Numbered from the stretch's first letter, positions 24,508 through 35,037 are shown. The stretch is 64,000 nt of DNA from Culturomica massiliensis (GCF_900091655.1 NZ_LT594621.1:1612001-1676000); one strand, 5' to 3'. Program-made: numbers and translations. The notes: generated by a model from the letters alone, not told the origin.

Positions 24508-27500
24508 TTAATTATTTGTTTTAAACTGATCTATAAGACTTTGCATAAATTCTTTTAATTTTTCGTAAACGGATGCCCAATCCGCTGCAACATCCCTTAC
24601 CTCCGAAGCAGATTCCGGTAGCGGATTTTCATAATCATCCAGCTTCCCATCCCGGGTTTCCTGTCGGGGTCTGTAATAACCGTAAAATTTCGAATTTCGA
24701 TATTTATCGGGTGTGGTAAAACCAGGATTCTCCATAGATGGTCTGCTTCCTCCTCTTGCATGTGTCAGCTTGATCTCTCCCACCCCATTCACTCCCGTTA
24801 CAACCCCGACATGTCCGGCCCATACGGCTATATCCCCCTCCAAGGGCTCATCCTCCGAATGAATAAACTGTTCCTCATTACTGAAAAATTCATATAAAGC
24901 CGATGAATTCTTGGCCACTACTCCATCGGTAATCTCATCTGCAGCTAACACCCTGCATACAAACTCCGAGCAATCCATAAATTCTTTTGCAGCGGCAGTA
25001 TTCGCTGTTCTGAGTAGCCCCGTTTCTTGCTTATATCCTATCCCAATCATACTTTTTGCTGCCTTAATCCTGTCCTTTGGCCCGAATCCTTTATAATCAA
25101 TATAGCGTATCGGATTGTTGCCGGCATAATTATACGGACTCAATCCGTAGTATTTTTCACTTAACGGATCAACCGTAAACCACCGTCCCAAAACAGCATC
25201 GTACATGCGGGCGCCGTAATCCAGATGCCCCAAATCGCCGATGGTTTGCTCTTCCTTACCGTTGTATTTAAAACGGTTAACAGTAGACAAAGCATAACCG
25301 CTACGCTTTTGACGCAAACCGAAAGGATAGTAATCATTGCGCTCTTTAACCCGCCCCAGACTATCGATAATCACCCGGACACTCCCTAAATGATCCCGCA
25401 AATAATAGTATACCTCCTGATTACCACCTCCTACTACAATCTGTCCGCCATCGAACAAAACTCCCGATAAACTCAAAGAACTGCCGTTACGCGTCAGGAT
25501 AAAACTTCCCCGGTAATCATATCCCTTACCGTCATTTCCCCGAACTCCCAGTTTTTCTCCTCCCGCCGTATAACAGTAGCGCACCTTTTCCGTTGCTCCG
25601 GATTTCACCTGCTCCAACAAATTTAAGTAATTATATCGATAATTCAAAGCGCGGCGACTGTCTGTCAATAAATTACCGTTTCCGTCGTACGTATAATTCC
25701 CCACAGGTTGGGCTCCGCGTACATATACATCGCCCGGTAAAGTAGCTGCATTTTCAGTCAGCGATGTCAATAAATTACCCGTATACCCATAGGTAAGGCT
25801 ATCAACGGTCAGACCGTTCCCGTTTGTCCGCTGCAATGTTTTGAAATTACCGTTCCGATCATACGTCAAGCCACGTTCCGTATAAGCATCATCACACATA
25901 TTTCCGGTAAAAGCACGAGCTTTCGCCAAACGCCCCAAACCATCGTAATGAAAGGAATAAGTCCGAAGCGGATCACTCCCCTGTTTCCACGACCATTCAC
26001 TGATATCTCCCGCGTAAAGAGCTTTACTTCCGTTCATCGCAGGCTTATAATATTGCAGATTCATCGAAAAGAAAGGAGAGGAAATTCCCGTTAACCACCC
26101 CTGAAGATTATAGCTTAAGTTCTCCGAACATACATTATTACCATAAATCCTACCGCTCAAACGGCCGAGGTTATCATAACTGCAGCACAGCAAACCACGG
26201 ACCGCATCATTCAACCACACTTCACTTCGCAATAAGCGGCCCCGGGTATCATAACTATAAAAGGTTTCCAGACTGAATGATTGCCGGCCCAATTCCAACT
26301 GTTCCAAGCACCGGATCAGTGCTCCTGTAAAATCATAGGAATACGTCAGTGTCCGTCCTATTTCCTCCGGACCGGATTCTGCTATATACCCCAGACGTCC
26401 CTCCCAATCATAATAATATGTACGTTCCATATAGCCGGTTATCACCGTATCCCCTTCCACGATAGCAATCTTCTCCCAGGTCTTTTGCCCGCAGGGATTA
26501 GCATTGTAACCGGCAAGACTTGTTACGGATGATATATCCCTGACCGGAGACAATTTGTTTTCAGACCGGAGCCGAGTACCGCCCTCTTCCTTTACGGATA
26601 TCGATCCACCGGTAGAAAAACCCGGGCCGGGACTAGCGACAAGATTGCGGTCATACCGGTAGCTAGCGAGTAATGTCTCTGCAACCGGTATTGTAGGTGC
26701 AGCAGTTCCGGCATCCAATGCTGCCTGTAGAGAAGGCCGGTAAGCAGCCAGGGTAATCATTTTTTCCTCGGTCAAACGGCCATATACATCATAAACGTTT
26801 TTTTTCCAGCGCAAAGCGGAACGCAACCTGGCATCCTGCATCATCACTACCTGCCCGGCTGAATTATAGACATAATGTATTTCACCGGTTCCCGGCATCT
26901 TTTTCACAACCTGCCGTCCCAAACCGTCATAAGTATAAAGATAACAATAACGATCGGCAATCACATCCGTACGAGCTACAGTCAATCCCGATGAAAGTTT
27001 ACCGGAACCTTCCGGACTGATCACTACACACAAGCGTCCTGCCGCATCATACACCCGGTAAAGGTCAGCCTGCGTACCGTCAAATTTCTGTCGCACCAGG
27101 ATCACTTCCCCGCTGACATTTGTAAAAGTCTCCGTCAAACGGCCATCTTCATTCCGGCAACTTATCTTGTAAAGTTGTCCCCGCGGATAATAACCATTAA
27201 CCTGGAAACCGCCGTCTGCAGTCAATTTTAAGCGAAAAACCTCCTGGTTACCGTTAACAGAATAAATGTAATCTATTTTTTTCCCGGCATCAACATAGAC
27301 TCTGCCGATCTGTTGTTCGGAAAGGAGCCGGGAAGAAGAGAGACTCTCATAGGTTTTTGACCGATATGCACTTTCAAAATTATGGAACCGTAACTGATTA
27401 CTGAAAGCATTGGGATCGTAAACACTTGAAGTACCCGGTCCCCAGGAAAGTACCCGCACATAAGGCAGGTAAGTACGGCTATCGCTACGTCCGGCATTAT

Positions 27501-28500
27501 CGTAATGTACCGGAGTCACTATATCTCCTCCGGCAGGAGAAGCATATTGATTCACCAACTGTTCGGCCCTACCCAATCCGTCGTAATACGTTATGTCTGC
27601 CGCATAACAGGTTCCGCTAGCCTGATGACCGGCAGGCATCGATGTCACGTGAGCGATATAATTACGATTGGATAACAAGCCCAGACGGAATTCCATCGGA
27701 TTGGTATATGCCACCTGGTTTTGAGAACGCACCCTGCGACGCACAAATTGCATATCTGAAGAGACGCGAAGATCACAAAAAGAGGTTTTAATACCGGGAA
27801 GTACAGACCAACCCGAAGAGGTGTAAACCTCCCAGTCATAAACATAAGTACCGTCACCACCGGAAGGCGGACCCGGCTCTATTCGGCAGGTAAACGGATA
27901 ACTTCCCACCCATTCTATCGCCGGAAGCGTTCCCCCGTAAAGCCTGTCTTTTATTTCCGTCCCACGCCGGTAATAAAGATACATCACTTGATCTTCTTCC
28001 TGAAACGGATTAGCAGAGCCGTCAATCCGTATTATTGTATAACGGACAGCAATTACCCCATCAATAACTCCCGAAGGCTTTTGAGGCTTAAACGTCACAT
28101 AACTCTCGCCTCCGTAACGACAAACCAAAGACTCCACCTGGCTGCCATTATCTACAAATCCATTATAACGAAACCGACACCGGGTTTTGCCGATCTGTAC
28201 AAGTGTATCAATAGACAATATCGGCCCGGAAGGCAAACGTCTTGCAGTCCCTATCGAACCGACAGGTTTTAAGTCTTCATAACCGGGATCCGGACCATTT
28301 ACATCAGGCACTACAATATAGTTATCCGAAACTCTTACGTTAAAATCGAACCTGAGGCCGGAAGCATCCACCAGAAATGGGTAAGTCGCGGAGATCCCAG
28401 AACTAGCCTCCGGATAAAATACGCCAAATGTATTTCCTGCCGGATAAACCGAAACAGAAAAATAAAAAAAGCAATAAATGAACAAAAAAATCGTTTTCAT
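24508..28500 (-). CDS. DUF6443/RHS polymorphic toxin with NlpC/P60-like tip
   Basis: A 1330-residue protein with a signal peptide (MKTIFLFIYCFFYFSVSVYP), a DUF6443 region (around residues 280-350), many YD/RHS repeats, and the RHS core (YYYLRDHLGSVRVI, NDYYPFGLR, LDYGARMYDAVLGRWFTVDPL, NYAGNNPIRYIDYKG) ending near residue 1137. The 193-residue tip looks like an NlpC/P60 papain-like hydrolase: MDCSEFV (Cys1177), GDIAVWAGHVGVV (His1230) and LTHARGG (His1247). These enzymes cut peptidoglycan peptides or act as amidases. RHS shells encapsulate toxic tips that change by recombination. Three exported paralogues follow at once, consistent with protection in the periplasm. The core end reads DYKG rather than the usual DPxG. 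No T9SS tail or VgrG/PAAR partner is seen, so the export route past the inner membrane beyond Sec is unclear. Confidence 0.85.
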   Translation of the reverse strand: MKTIFLFIYCFFYFSVSVYPAGNTFGVFYPEASSGISATYPFLVDASGLRFDFNVRVSDNYIVVPDVNGPDPGYEDLKPVGSIGTARRLPSGPILSIDTLVQIGKTRCRFRYNGFVDNGSQVESLVCRYGGESYVTFKPQKPSGVIDGVIAVRYTIIRIDGSANPFQEEDQVMYLYYRRGTEIKDRLYGGTLPAIEWVGSYPFTCRIEPGPPSGGDGTYVYDWEVYTSSGWSVLPGIKTSFCDLRVSSDMQFVRRRVRSQNQVAYTNPMEFRLGLLSNRNYIAHVTSMPAGHQASGTCYAADITYYDGLGRAEQLVNQYASPAGGDIVTPVHYDNAGRSDSRTYLPYVRVLSWGPGTSSVYDPNAFSNQLRFHNFESAYRSKTYESLSSSRLLSEQQIGRVYVDAGKKIDYIYSVNGNQEVFRLKLTADGGFQVNGYYPRGQLYKISCRNEDGRLTETFTNVSGEVILVRQKFDGTQADLYRVYDAAGRLCVVISPEGSGKLSSGLTVARTDVIADRYCYLYTYDGLGRQVVKKMPGTGEIHYVYNSAGQVVMMQDARLRSALRWKKNVYDVYGRLTEEKMITLAAYRPSLQAALDAGTAAPTIPVAETLLASYRYDRNLVASPGPGFSTGGSISVKEEGGTRLRSENKLSPVRDISSVTSLAGYNANPCGQKTWEKIAIVEGDTVITGYMERTYYYDWEGRLGYIAESGPEEIGRTLTYSYDFTGALIRCLEQLELGRQSFSLETFYSYDTRGRLLRSEVWLNDAVRGLLCCSYDNLGRLSGRIYGNNVCSENLSYNLQGWLTGISSPFFSMNLQYYKPAMNGSKALYAGDISEWSWKQGSDPLRTYSFHYDGLGRLAKARAFTGNMCDDAYTERGLTYDRNGNFKTLQRTNGNGLTVDSLTYGYTGNLLTSLTENAATLPGDVYVRGAQPVGNYTYDGNGNLLTDSRRALNYRYNYLNLLEQVKSGATEKVRYCYTAGGEKLGVRGNDGKGYDYRGSFILTRNGSSLSLSGVLFDGGQIVVGGGNQEVYYYLRDHLGSVRVIIDSLGRVKERNDYYPFGLRQKRSGYALSTVNRFKYNGKEEQTIGDLGHLDYGARMYDAVLGRWFTVDPLSEKYYGLSPYNYAGNNPIRYIDYKGFGPKDRIKAAKSMIGIGYKQETGLLRTANTAAAKEFMDCSEFVCRVLAADEITDGVVAKNSSALYEFFSNEEQFIHSEDEPLEGDIAVWAGHVGVVTGVNGVGEIKLTHARGGSRPSMENPGFTTPDKYRNSKFYGYYRPRQETRDGKLDDYENPLPESASEVRDVAADWASVYEKLKEFMQSLIDQFKTNN

Positions 28501-28600
28501 AAGCTTATATTTTAAGATTATTCTAACCTAAACACCGACAATTATTGATCCCGTTATATCCGATATCACCGGAACAAACCGAAATCTGCAATATACTTTA

Positions 28601-31510
28601 TCAGGGATGAGCCTGCCAAATATGATAGACATATTCATCCTTCAAACGGCCTTCTCTATCCGTGACCCGTATCAACCGTCCGAACGCATCGTATTCATAA
28701 TTACAGGTTACACCTGCCGGGTCCGTATACCGGGAAATACCTTTAAAAGGAGCATACTGACAGGTAATCACATGTGCGCCGGAAAGTTTACGTAATTCGG
28801 TTTCCTGTTCGGAACTTAACCCGGCAATCAAAGGTGTTTGACGAATTCCGAACAAACCTGTCACCTTCGCCACCTCTGCTAATTCGGCATTACGGATAGA
28901 AGCAACCGGATATAATCCGCCATATCCCCAAACATAAACCGTTTTTAATCCCAACGCATCCGTATACTGAAGTAAACGCCCTTGCTTATCATAAGCATCA
29001 CAACTATACAACAAACTATATCCATCCATTAAAATATCCCTTTTATAATGTCCTCTCAACTGTATCAATCCGTTGAAAAGTGCATAGGTATTCTTTTCCC
29101 CGCCGGTCAGTACTTCCGACCCATCCGCCTGACGTCGTTTGATTTCTGTACGAAGCGGAAACCGAATCTGATGATCTGACAACATCTGATTGTCTATATT
29201 CGTTCGGGATGCCTCCGGAATATCCGTCACATAAGTCGTATAAGTACGATGAAAAGAGCCATCTCCGCAGCTATTATCTACAATAACAGGCTGTCCCCAG
29301 GCATTATACTGATAAGCTATCTGACTCACAATCGAATCTGTTCCGTAATAATCGACCTGCCTGACCCTATCCAAAGTATAATCATCGACCAAAGTACGCG
29401 CTTTATAACCGGCATTTCCCGTTATCAGAATCCGCTCGGTATAAGCTAACGGCTTCTTACCATAAAGTTGTTCCTCCCGGCTCACAACATGTCCCTGGGG
29501 ATTAAGAACTCTCTTCATAACCAACTTACCCCGTTGATTATGAAAAGAAACAGGCTCCATCGTCAGATTTTTAAAATAATCGAAGTTATTTACTATCTGC
29601 CAGGTTCCAAGCTGGGGTACCGATACCGTAAAAACAGGAATGCCTCCCACCTGATCCGGCACAGTAGCATAATTAGAAAAACAATACTCCACAGCCGAAC
29701 CGTCAGTCTGTTTTTCCAGCACCCGGCTATACTCGATATGATTGGCATCCAAAGAATTATAATTATAACACGAAGATTGCTGGAAATAAAACTCTTCTGA
29801 CTTGGAACGAGCTACTTTCACACAAAGCGAATAACGCGGATAATGAAGGAGTATTCCGGAACTTTTGGTCTTATCTTCCTGCTGATAGAGAAACTCTCTT
29901 GAAAAGACGGCCTGCTCACCTGTGTAATCCGTAATTTTACGAATGCGAACTCCTCCTGTCACACTATTAACAACATTTCGCAGCGTTGCTAAAAAAGCAC
30001 CTTCCAAATCCCGTTTTACGGCCTTAGCATATGAATGTCCCTCATATTCAAAACAGGTATAGCCTTGTGTCGGATAGGTTAGCTTTTTCAACATGCCGTA
30101 AATCCCTTTGGAAAAAACCGGATCGCGAAGAGTACTCGTCAAAACTTCCTCATGAGTCACAGGATTTACTGCCGCAGGAATTTCGTCAGTTCCTTTACCG
30201 TTATAATATCCCCAATGATCCATTTGATAAGTCGCCGTAAGGGGACAATAAGACGTTAAATCATGATAACTCATTCTATAATCACCCTCTCCGGAAATCC
30301 GGACCTTTTCCAAGAAAAGTTTTGCATTCCCCAATGACGGATAAGTATAAAAAAAATCACACTTTTTCAATTGTTCCCGATGACCCGATAACTCTTCCGT
30401 AACAATAATGCTTGTCAGCTTTTTACCCATTGCCAGGAGTCCTTTACTCACAGTCGTTTCTGCCCGGGCCGTATCGTACTGAAAATTCAAAAACACCTTA
30501 TTATCAATATTTACCGACGACAGGCGGGCTGTCTGGCTTATCAAAGGAACCGGGTTTGTACGTATTCCGGCACCGCTGGAAGTACTATTCCGATGAAAAG
30601 TAGTATTTACCACCGGGGAATAAATCCGTGATTCTCCACTTTGATTGTAAGATAAGGACACTTTACGACCGTTAGGAGCCGAAATTTCATAAAGATACCA
30701 GGAAGAAATGGTTTTGTTGTGTGGTAAAGTCCCTGTCTCGGGGTACGAGTAGTCGATCCCGTTACCGCCGAAAGTACCGAAACGGTAACGGTAACCGTCT
30801 CCCGTACGCAAAATGAAATAAGAATCACTCAACGTATTAAAATGAATCGTTTCAACTTTTATATCTCCTTTGCTTACACTCGTATTGTAAACATGGATCC
30901 GGCCATTAGCTTCCAGTTGAAAACTACCGCTATATCCCATAAAATTAAAATGAAAAATATCCGGCTGGACATCATAATAACGGTCTCCCAATTTGAAATA
31001 TGTATAAAAAAAAGGAAAATAACGTTCGGAGGCAAACATTTCACAAACCCATGTTTCAGGATTTACCGATAACGAATTATTCCAAAAGTAATAATACCCT
31101 TTTACTTCCCGTTTATTACCGTAAATATCCTTCACACCCTCCATATTACATTCATCATCCGGCATTCCCCTCACAGTACGCGATATGACACCCCCGATAT
31201 TCAGTAACCAATCATAACCGACCACCCCCGAGGCTTTATTCGGAAGAAAACCATTACTGGCATATTTAACCGACACCGGAAAATCAAAATCAGGATCAGT
31301 ATACCTGTAAAGAGGTATTTCTGCCATCACCGTGCCTGTATATAAGTTGACAGGTGTATTCCCATAACGGATAAAACTCCATGCCTGTGGAGAAGGGAAG
31401 GTCACATTCGGATCATCCTGCCCCAGACACACATTAGCAACCCATAGAAAAACCAGACAACAGACCGCTTTATAAGACTTTAAATAAAAAAAAGAAACAG
31501 CTGTTTTCAT
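28601..31510 (-). CDS. RHS-repeat companion protein
   Basis: A 969-residue secreted protein (signal peptide ending in VANVCLGQ) of the Bacteroidetes RHS-repeat type. It opens with a conserved block (GNTPVNLYTGTVMAEIPLYR, then GVVGYDWLLNIGGVISRTVRG) also found in SpvB/Tc-toxin-like and RHS shells. It ends in YD-type repeats (TDALGLKTVYVWGYGG, NYEYDAFGRLIRVTDREG). It lacks the RHS core and a toxin tip. The gene is 100 bases upstream of the tipped RHS gene on the same strand, and the pair is a recurrent Bacteroidetes arrangement. It may form one part of a two-piece shell; this is inference. Confidence 0.82.
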   Translation of the reverse strand: MKTAVSFFYLKSYKAVCCLVFLWVANVCLGQDDPNVTFPSPQAWSFIRYGNTPVNLYTGTVMAEIPLYRYTDPDFDFPVSVKYASNGFLPNKASGVVGYDWLLNIGGVISRTVRGMPDDECNMEGVKDIYGNKREVKGYYYFWNNSLSVNPETWVCEMFASERYFPFFYTYFKLGDRYYDVQPDIFHFNFMGYSGSFQLEANGRIHVYNTSVSKGDIKVETIHFNTLSDSYFILRTGDGYRYRFGTFGGNGIDYSYPETGTLPHNKTISSWYLYEISAPNGRKVSLSYNQSGESRIYSPVVNTTFHRNSTSSGAGIRTNPVPLISQTARLSSVNIDNKVFLNFQYDTARAETTVSKGLLAMGKKLTSIIVTEELSGHREQLKKCDFFYTYPSLGNAKLFLEKVRISGEGDYRMSYHDLTSYCPLTATYQMDHWGYYNGKGTDEIPAAVNPVTHEEVLTSTLRDPVFSKGIYGMLKKLTYPTQGYTCFEYEGHSYAKAVKRDLEGAFLATLRNVVNSVTGGVRIRKITDYTGEQAVFSREFLYQQEDKTKSSGILLHYPRYSLCVKVARSKSEEFYFQQSSCYNYNSLDANHIEYSRVLEKQTDGSAVEYCFSNYATVPDQVGGIPVFTVSVPQLGTWQIVNNFDYFKNLTMEPVSFHNQRGKLVMKRVLNPQGHVVSREEQLYGKKPLAYTERILITGNAGYKARTLVDDYTLDRVRQVDYYGTDSIVSQIAYQYNAWGQPVIVDNSCGDGSFHRTYTTYVTDIPEASRTNIDNQMLSDHQIRFPLRTEIKRRQADGSEVLTGGEKNTYALFNGLIQLRGHYKRDILMDGYSLLYSCDAYDKQGRLLQYTDALGLKTVYVWGYGGLYPVASIRNAELAEVAKVTGLFGIRQTPLIAGLSSEQETELRKLSGAHVITCQYAPFKGISRYTDPAGVTCNYEYDAFGRLIRVTDREGRLKDEYVYHIWQAHP

Positions 31511-32073
31511 AACAAATAATTTAAATTAACACACACTGCAAGTAAACTCCCACCAAGTAAGGAAGCACTTCAATTCTGATTTGAACTGTTTTACAAAAAG
31601 TAAAATAGCCCAAGGGAAGCAGTAGAAACTTTCCACCGGTCAAAGCGGTTATCCGAGATATACCCGTTCGATAACCAACAATTAACAAACCGTTCTCATA
31701 GGCTTTAAGTTTTAAGCGAACAGTTCATAAATCATCGGTCTTTCCGATAAAACACAGTAACAAAAGAAAATTTTGATTCCGGAATGACCCCGACAGATTT
31801 TATGATACAGTCCGATTGTTTGTAATAAATTTAATTAACAAAAAAACGACCTGCAAAAAAATAACCTTATCAACGGGGTTGTAAGTGGTTGATTTTGAGT
31901 ACCGTTTTTTACAAAAACCTTATCAGTTCAAAAACGGTCATATTTTATCGGGGAAACAGGCGGAAAAAAGAAGATTCGGATACCGGCCTTCACAATCGGT
32001 GCTGATATCATGGCTTCAAGTATCTCACCTATATACTTGAAAAAAAACAGCGAAGCAAAATGTAGAATTCGAT
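31511..32073. other. Intergenic region upstream of the RHS locus
   Basis: 563 AT-rich bases between the RHS companion start and the phospholipase stop. I see no ORF of note, no tRNA and no repeat shared with the rest of the window. It should hold the RHS operon promoter, but no clear TAnnTTTG box is visible on the minus strand. Confidence 0.5.
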
Positions 32074-32913
32074 CTAAAAAATAGTGAATGAATTCGGCTT
32101 AATAACGATACCGACACGCAGCCAATGGTGGAAATGGTTATAATCGATCATACTCTCCCCATACCCATTGTAATATTGCAAAAAGAAATATTGATTGTCA
32201 AAACGAAACATCCGGTAGGCAAGTTCGAATTGCCAATTGGCATTCAGGTTCCAACCGCCGCATTTCACCATCAGTACACTGCAAACAAACCGTTGGTTGT
32301 CGCTGATATAAGTACCGGCAACCTGCGCAATACCCGAATAACGGGGCATATATTTATTTTCATCCGCCACCATAACCGGAATCCAGAATTTAGCTTGCAG
32401 GGTATAATTCCGGTTAAAAGAATACAATCCCATAAAACTGATTTTATTCCAGCTCCGCGACCATATACTGTCCCGTCCGTTAGACTCATGTTCATATTGC
32501 AAAGAGGCCATAGCCGCAATACGGTTATTTCTGATAAAATTATGTCCGAATCCCAGGGTCGGGTTATAATTCGTCTCTTTGAAAGGAGCAGATTTACGAT
32601 AAATATCCCAAAAAGATTTCTGGGTATATGTAAAAAAAAGATACACTCTCCAAGGCAACATCCGTTTATAAAGACGGTGTCTTAAACTGATCTGAAACTT
32701 TGCATCAGAATTATATTTATTGATTTTACCTCCCGAAAAATCGGTTCCGGTTATAATATAATTATCCTTATAAATAGTAAAGGCCGGGATTGTCCCTAAA
32801 TCATCCGCAATGCTATCCGCCCGTACGTCTTTTTCCGAATTCACCTCCTGACCGCTTACCGACCGAATACCGCAAAAAAGCATTATACAAAGAAAAAAAA
32901 TCCCATTTTTCAT
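32074..32913 (-). CDS. pldA: Outer-membrane phospholipase A
   Basis: A 279-residue outer-membrane beta-barrel with a signal peptide ending in SVSGQ. The OMPLA active site is clear: YEHESNGRD gives His142 and Ser144, and SRSWNK gives Asn156, the His-Ser-Asn arrangement of PldA. Alternating amphipathic strands and a C-terminal Phe (NSFTIF) fit barrel insertion. PldA hydrolyses phospholipids that have moved to the outer leaflet and so keeps outer-membrane asymmetry. It is a single gene, divergent from the DUF2027-Smr gene. Confidence 0.9.
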   Translation of the reverse strand: MKNGIFFLCIMLFCGIRSVSGQEVNSEKDVRADSIADDLGTIPAFTIYKDNYIITGTDFSGGKINKYNSDAKFQISLRHRLYKRMLPWRVYLFFTYTQKSFWDIYRKSAPFKETNYNPTLGFGHNFIRNNRIAAMASLQYEHESNGRDSIWSRSWNKISFMGLYSFNRNYTLQAKFWIPVMVADENKYMPRYSGIAQVAGTYISDNQRFVCSVLMVKCGGWNLNANWQFELAYRMFRFDNQYFFLQYYNGYGESMIDYNHFHHWLRVGIVIKPNSFTIF

Positions 32914-33028
32914 ACATCCGTTTTTTATCAGGCAAAAGATTTACGCAATAAACACCGGGAAAGTTCAATACTTCGCGATAATAACAGCTTTTTATACTTT
33001 CTTCCGAACAGAATTCAAGAGGAAAGAT

Positions 33029-33036
33029 TAATTTTG
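33029..33036 (+). promoter_or_regulatory. -7 promoter box for the DUF2027-Smr gene
   Basis: TAATTTTG matches TAnnTTTG. A transcript starting about 7 bases downstream would exclude the in-frame upstream codon at 33034 and supports the ATG at 33097. Confidence 0.55.
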
Positions 33037-33096
33037 CCAGACAGGAGGCTCAGCAGCTTCCGTATACAGAATAAGATCAAATACATCGAATACTTT

Positions 33097-34086
33097 ATGG
33101 ATATAAGAATAGGAGACACAGTCAGATTCATTTCTGAAAAATTAGAAGGGAAAGTTACCGGAATCATCGATACGAACACGGTAAATGTTTATTGCGAGGA
33201 ATACGGCTTTGAAATACCGGGAAATACAAATGACCTGGTAGTTGTCCAATCGGATTTCATTTCCTCTGCAACGGAAAAGAAAGGGAAGAACACTTCAAAT
33301 GTTTCCGTAATACCCACAGATATCCTGTTCATCGGAATCGTCCCGGACAATTTTCAGAATCTTGCAGCAAGCCGGTTCGAAATCTACCTGATAAATGATA
33401 CCGCTTCTACCTGTTTATACAGTGCGGGGTATTTTAACGGAGAAAAATACACGGCATTGTCTGCCGGTAACTGTAATCCGGACGCCACAATTCTGTTAGG
33501 CACGTATACGCTGAAAGAACTGGATTCCGTTAAATCCCTGCATATCCAGGCTATCTACTATAAAAAAGGGAATTACAGCCCCCGGCCGGTAATAGATACA
33601 CACGTAAAACTCAACTTAACATCGCTTTGTAAAACAGGCAATTACAAACACACGAAATGGTTCGGTCCGATGAGTTTTCTAAAACCGTTGGATCAAAAAC
33701 AAACGATAGAAGAGATAGAAATCGATCCAGAAGAACTGATCCAGGCCGAAAAAGTCAAAAAAGCAGCCGAATCCGTTAAAAGACCTCAAAAGCAAATTGT
33801 AAACAATGTCGTCGAAATCGATCTGCATTGTGATCAGATTCTTGAAACGACAGCGGGAATGGGTAATAAGGATATTTTGGAATATCAATTGGACGTTTTT
33901 CGTAAAACGTTGGACGAATACAAACTACGCCGGGGACAGAAAATCGTATTTATACACGGGAAAGGAGACGGCATCTTACGTCAGCGCATCCTTTGGGAAT
34001 TACAGACAAAATACAAACGCTTCCACCATCAGGATGCTTCTTTCAAACAATACGGTTATGGAGCGACACTGGTAACAATCAAATAA
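33097..34086 (+). CDS. DUF2027 and Smr-domain protein
   Basis: A 329-residue Bacteroidetes protein. It opens with a small beta domain (MDIRIGDTVRFISEKLEGKV), continues with the DUF2027 beta-rich region, and has a linker rich in Glu/Lys. It ends with an Smr domain (about 245-329) containing EIDLHCDQI, VFIHGKGDGILR and GYGATLVTI. Smr domains bind or nick nucleic acids (MutS2-type proteins), and the LDLH/HGxG motifs are the recognised signature. The precise job of the DUF2027-Smr family is not known to me. I start at ATG 33097; a longer frame from 33034 starts with a non-ATG codon at the promoter. Confidence 0.85.
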   Translation: MDIRIGDTVRFISEKLEGKVTGIIDTNTVNVYCEEYGFEIPGNTNDLVVVQSDFISSATEKKGKNTSNVSVIPTDILFIGIVPDNFQNLAASRFEIYLINDTASTCLYSAGYFNGEKYTALSAGNCNPDATILLGTYTLKELDSVKSLHIQAIYYKKGNYSPRPVIDTHVKLNLTSLCKTGNYKHTKWFGPMSFLKPLDQKQTIEEIEIDPEELIQAEKVKKAAESVKRPQKQIVNNVVEIDLHCDQILETTAGMGNKDILEYQLDVFRKTLDEYKLRRGQKIVFIHGKGDGILRQRILWELQTKYKRFHHQDASFKQYGYGATLVTIK

Positions 34087-34090
34087 TATA

Positions 34091-34131
34091 AAGGGCTGTC
34101 CGGTTCGGGCAGGAAAATAAGGACAGCCTTA
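34091..34131 (+). terminator. Terminator of the DUF2027-Smr gene
   Basis: GGCTGTCC and GGACAGCC (extended by AAG/CTT with one bulged G) pair across an 18-base loop, 5 bases after the stop. The T tract is weak. Confidence 0.6.
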
Positions 34132-34147
34132 TTCATGAGCAGGGAAA

Positions 34148-34190
34148 ATCAAAAACTCCCTGTCGGTGCACATTTTACACCGGCAGGGAG
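34148..34190 (-). terminator. Terminator of the envelope trio
   Basis: A 13-bp stem (34156-34168 with 34178-34190, one G-T pair). On the minus strand it is followed by TTTTTGATTTT, as expected for a terminator of the transcript ending with the gene at 34318. Confidence 0.75.
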
Positions 34191-34317
34191 AGAACAACAT
34201 CTGTAAAAAACAATATTGCCTTTACCTTCGCCGCAAGTATACCACGATCACAGCACAGCCGATTCCCACAACTACCATAAGACCATGTATATCCAAGATA
34301 TAACGATACCTGCCTCA

Positions 34318-35037
34318 CTATTTAATGATAGTTTGTACATGCCCGTCTTTAAAAAACAGATAAAAGGAACTGTTGTACATCCATTGTACTTCTCCGTTAG
34401 CTTCCATCACTGTTTGCGGTTTACCGAAAGCTAAACGGCATTCATCCTCCGTCATACCTTTCACCGGTTTCCCGATACTGATCTCTTGCCAATGGGTAAT
34501 AGCCGAGGGACGGTTGGTAACGACAAAATCGAATATATTATTTAGCAACTGCGAGCCGGACACCACAAAATCGTCCATTATCTGCCGGTGAGCTTCTTTT
34601 TTTTCTGGATTTAGCTTTTCCATCGGGGTAATTTTCTTAATCACCAAAATAGGTGCCTCAACTGTTATATTCGAAAGATAATACGTGAGTTTACCCTCGG
34701 CAACCCGGAAAATAGCACGGCAATAATACGTACTTTTTTGTCCTGATCCTTCCGGAGAAGTGAGAGCAAGATTACAAGTAAAACTTCGGGCCGCGACATT
34801 CATTTCCGTAATGCCTTCTTTCAACTGGGGACAAACATTTTCTATCGTCCAAAGCAAAACATTGGCATAAATATCTTCATCCCTCACATTTGCAAAAGGC
34901 ACGAACCCACTAACCACATATTTACCGGCCTCCTGAATAAGCGGGTACTTTTTCCCCGTTTCTATAAAAGTCTGCGCTACCGATGGTAATGTACACCAAA
35001 ACAGGCAGCACAACATCCATATCCGTAATTTTGTCAT
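34318..35037 (-). CDS. Secreted protein with DUF4468-like region
   Basis: A 239-residue protein with a signal peptide (ending in LPSVAQ). The N-terminal half (VPFANVRDEDIYANVLLWTIEN and following) resembles the DUF4468 beta-alpha domain seen in exported Bacteroidetes proteins. The C-terminal 50 residues have the SmpA/OmlA-like stretch IGKPVKGMTEDECRLAFGKP, followed by VQWMYNSSFYLFFKDG. Function unknown; envelope location likely. It is the last gene of a minus-strand set with the porin-like and lipoprotein genes, followed by a good terminator. Confidence 0.65.
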   Translation of the reverse strand: MTKLRIWMLCCLFWCTLPSVAQTFIETGKKYPLIQEAGKYVVSGFVPFANVRDEDIYANVLLWTIENVCPQLKEGITEMNVAARSFTCNLALTSPEGSGQKSTYYCRAIFRVAEGKLTYYLSNITVEAPILVIKKITPMEKLNPEKKEAHRQIMDDFVVSGSQLLNNIFDFVVTNRPSAITHWQEISIGKPVKGMTEDECRLAFGKPQTVMEANGEVQWMYNSSFYLFFKDGHVQTIIK

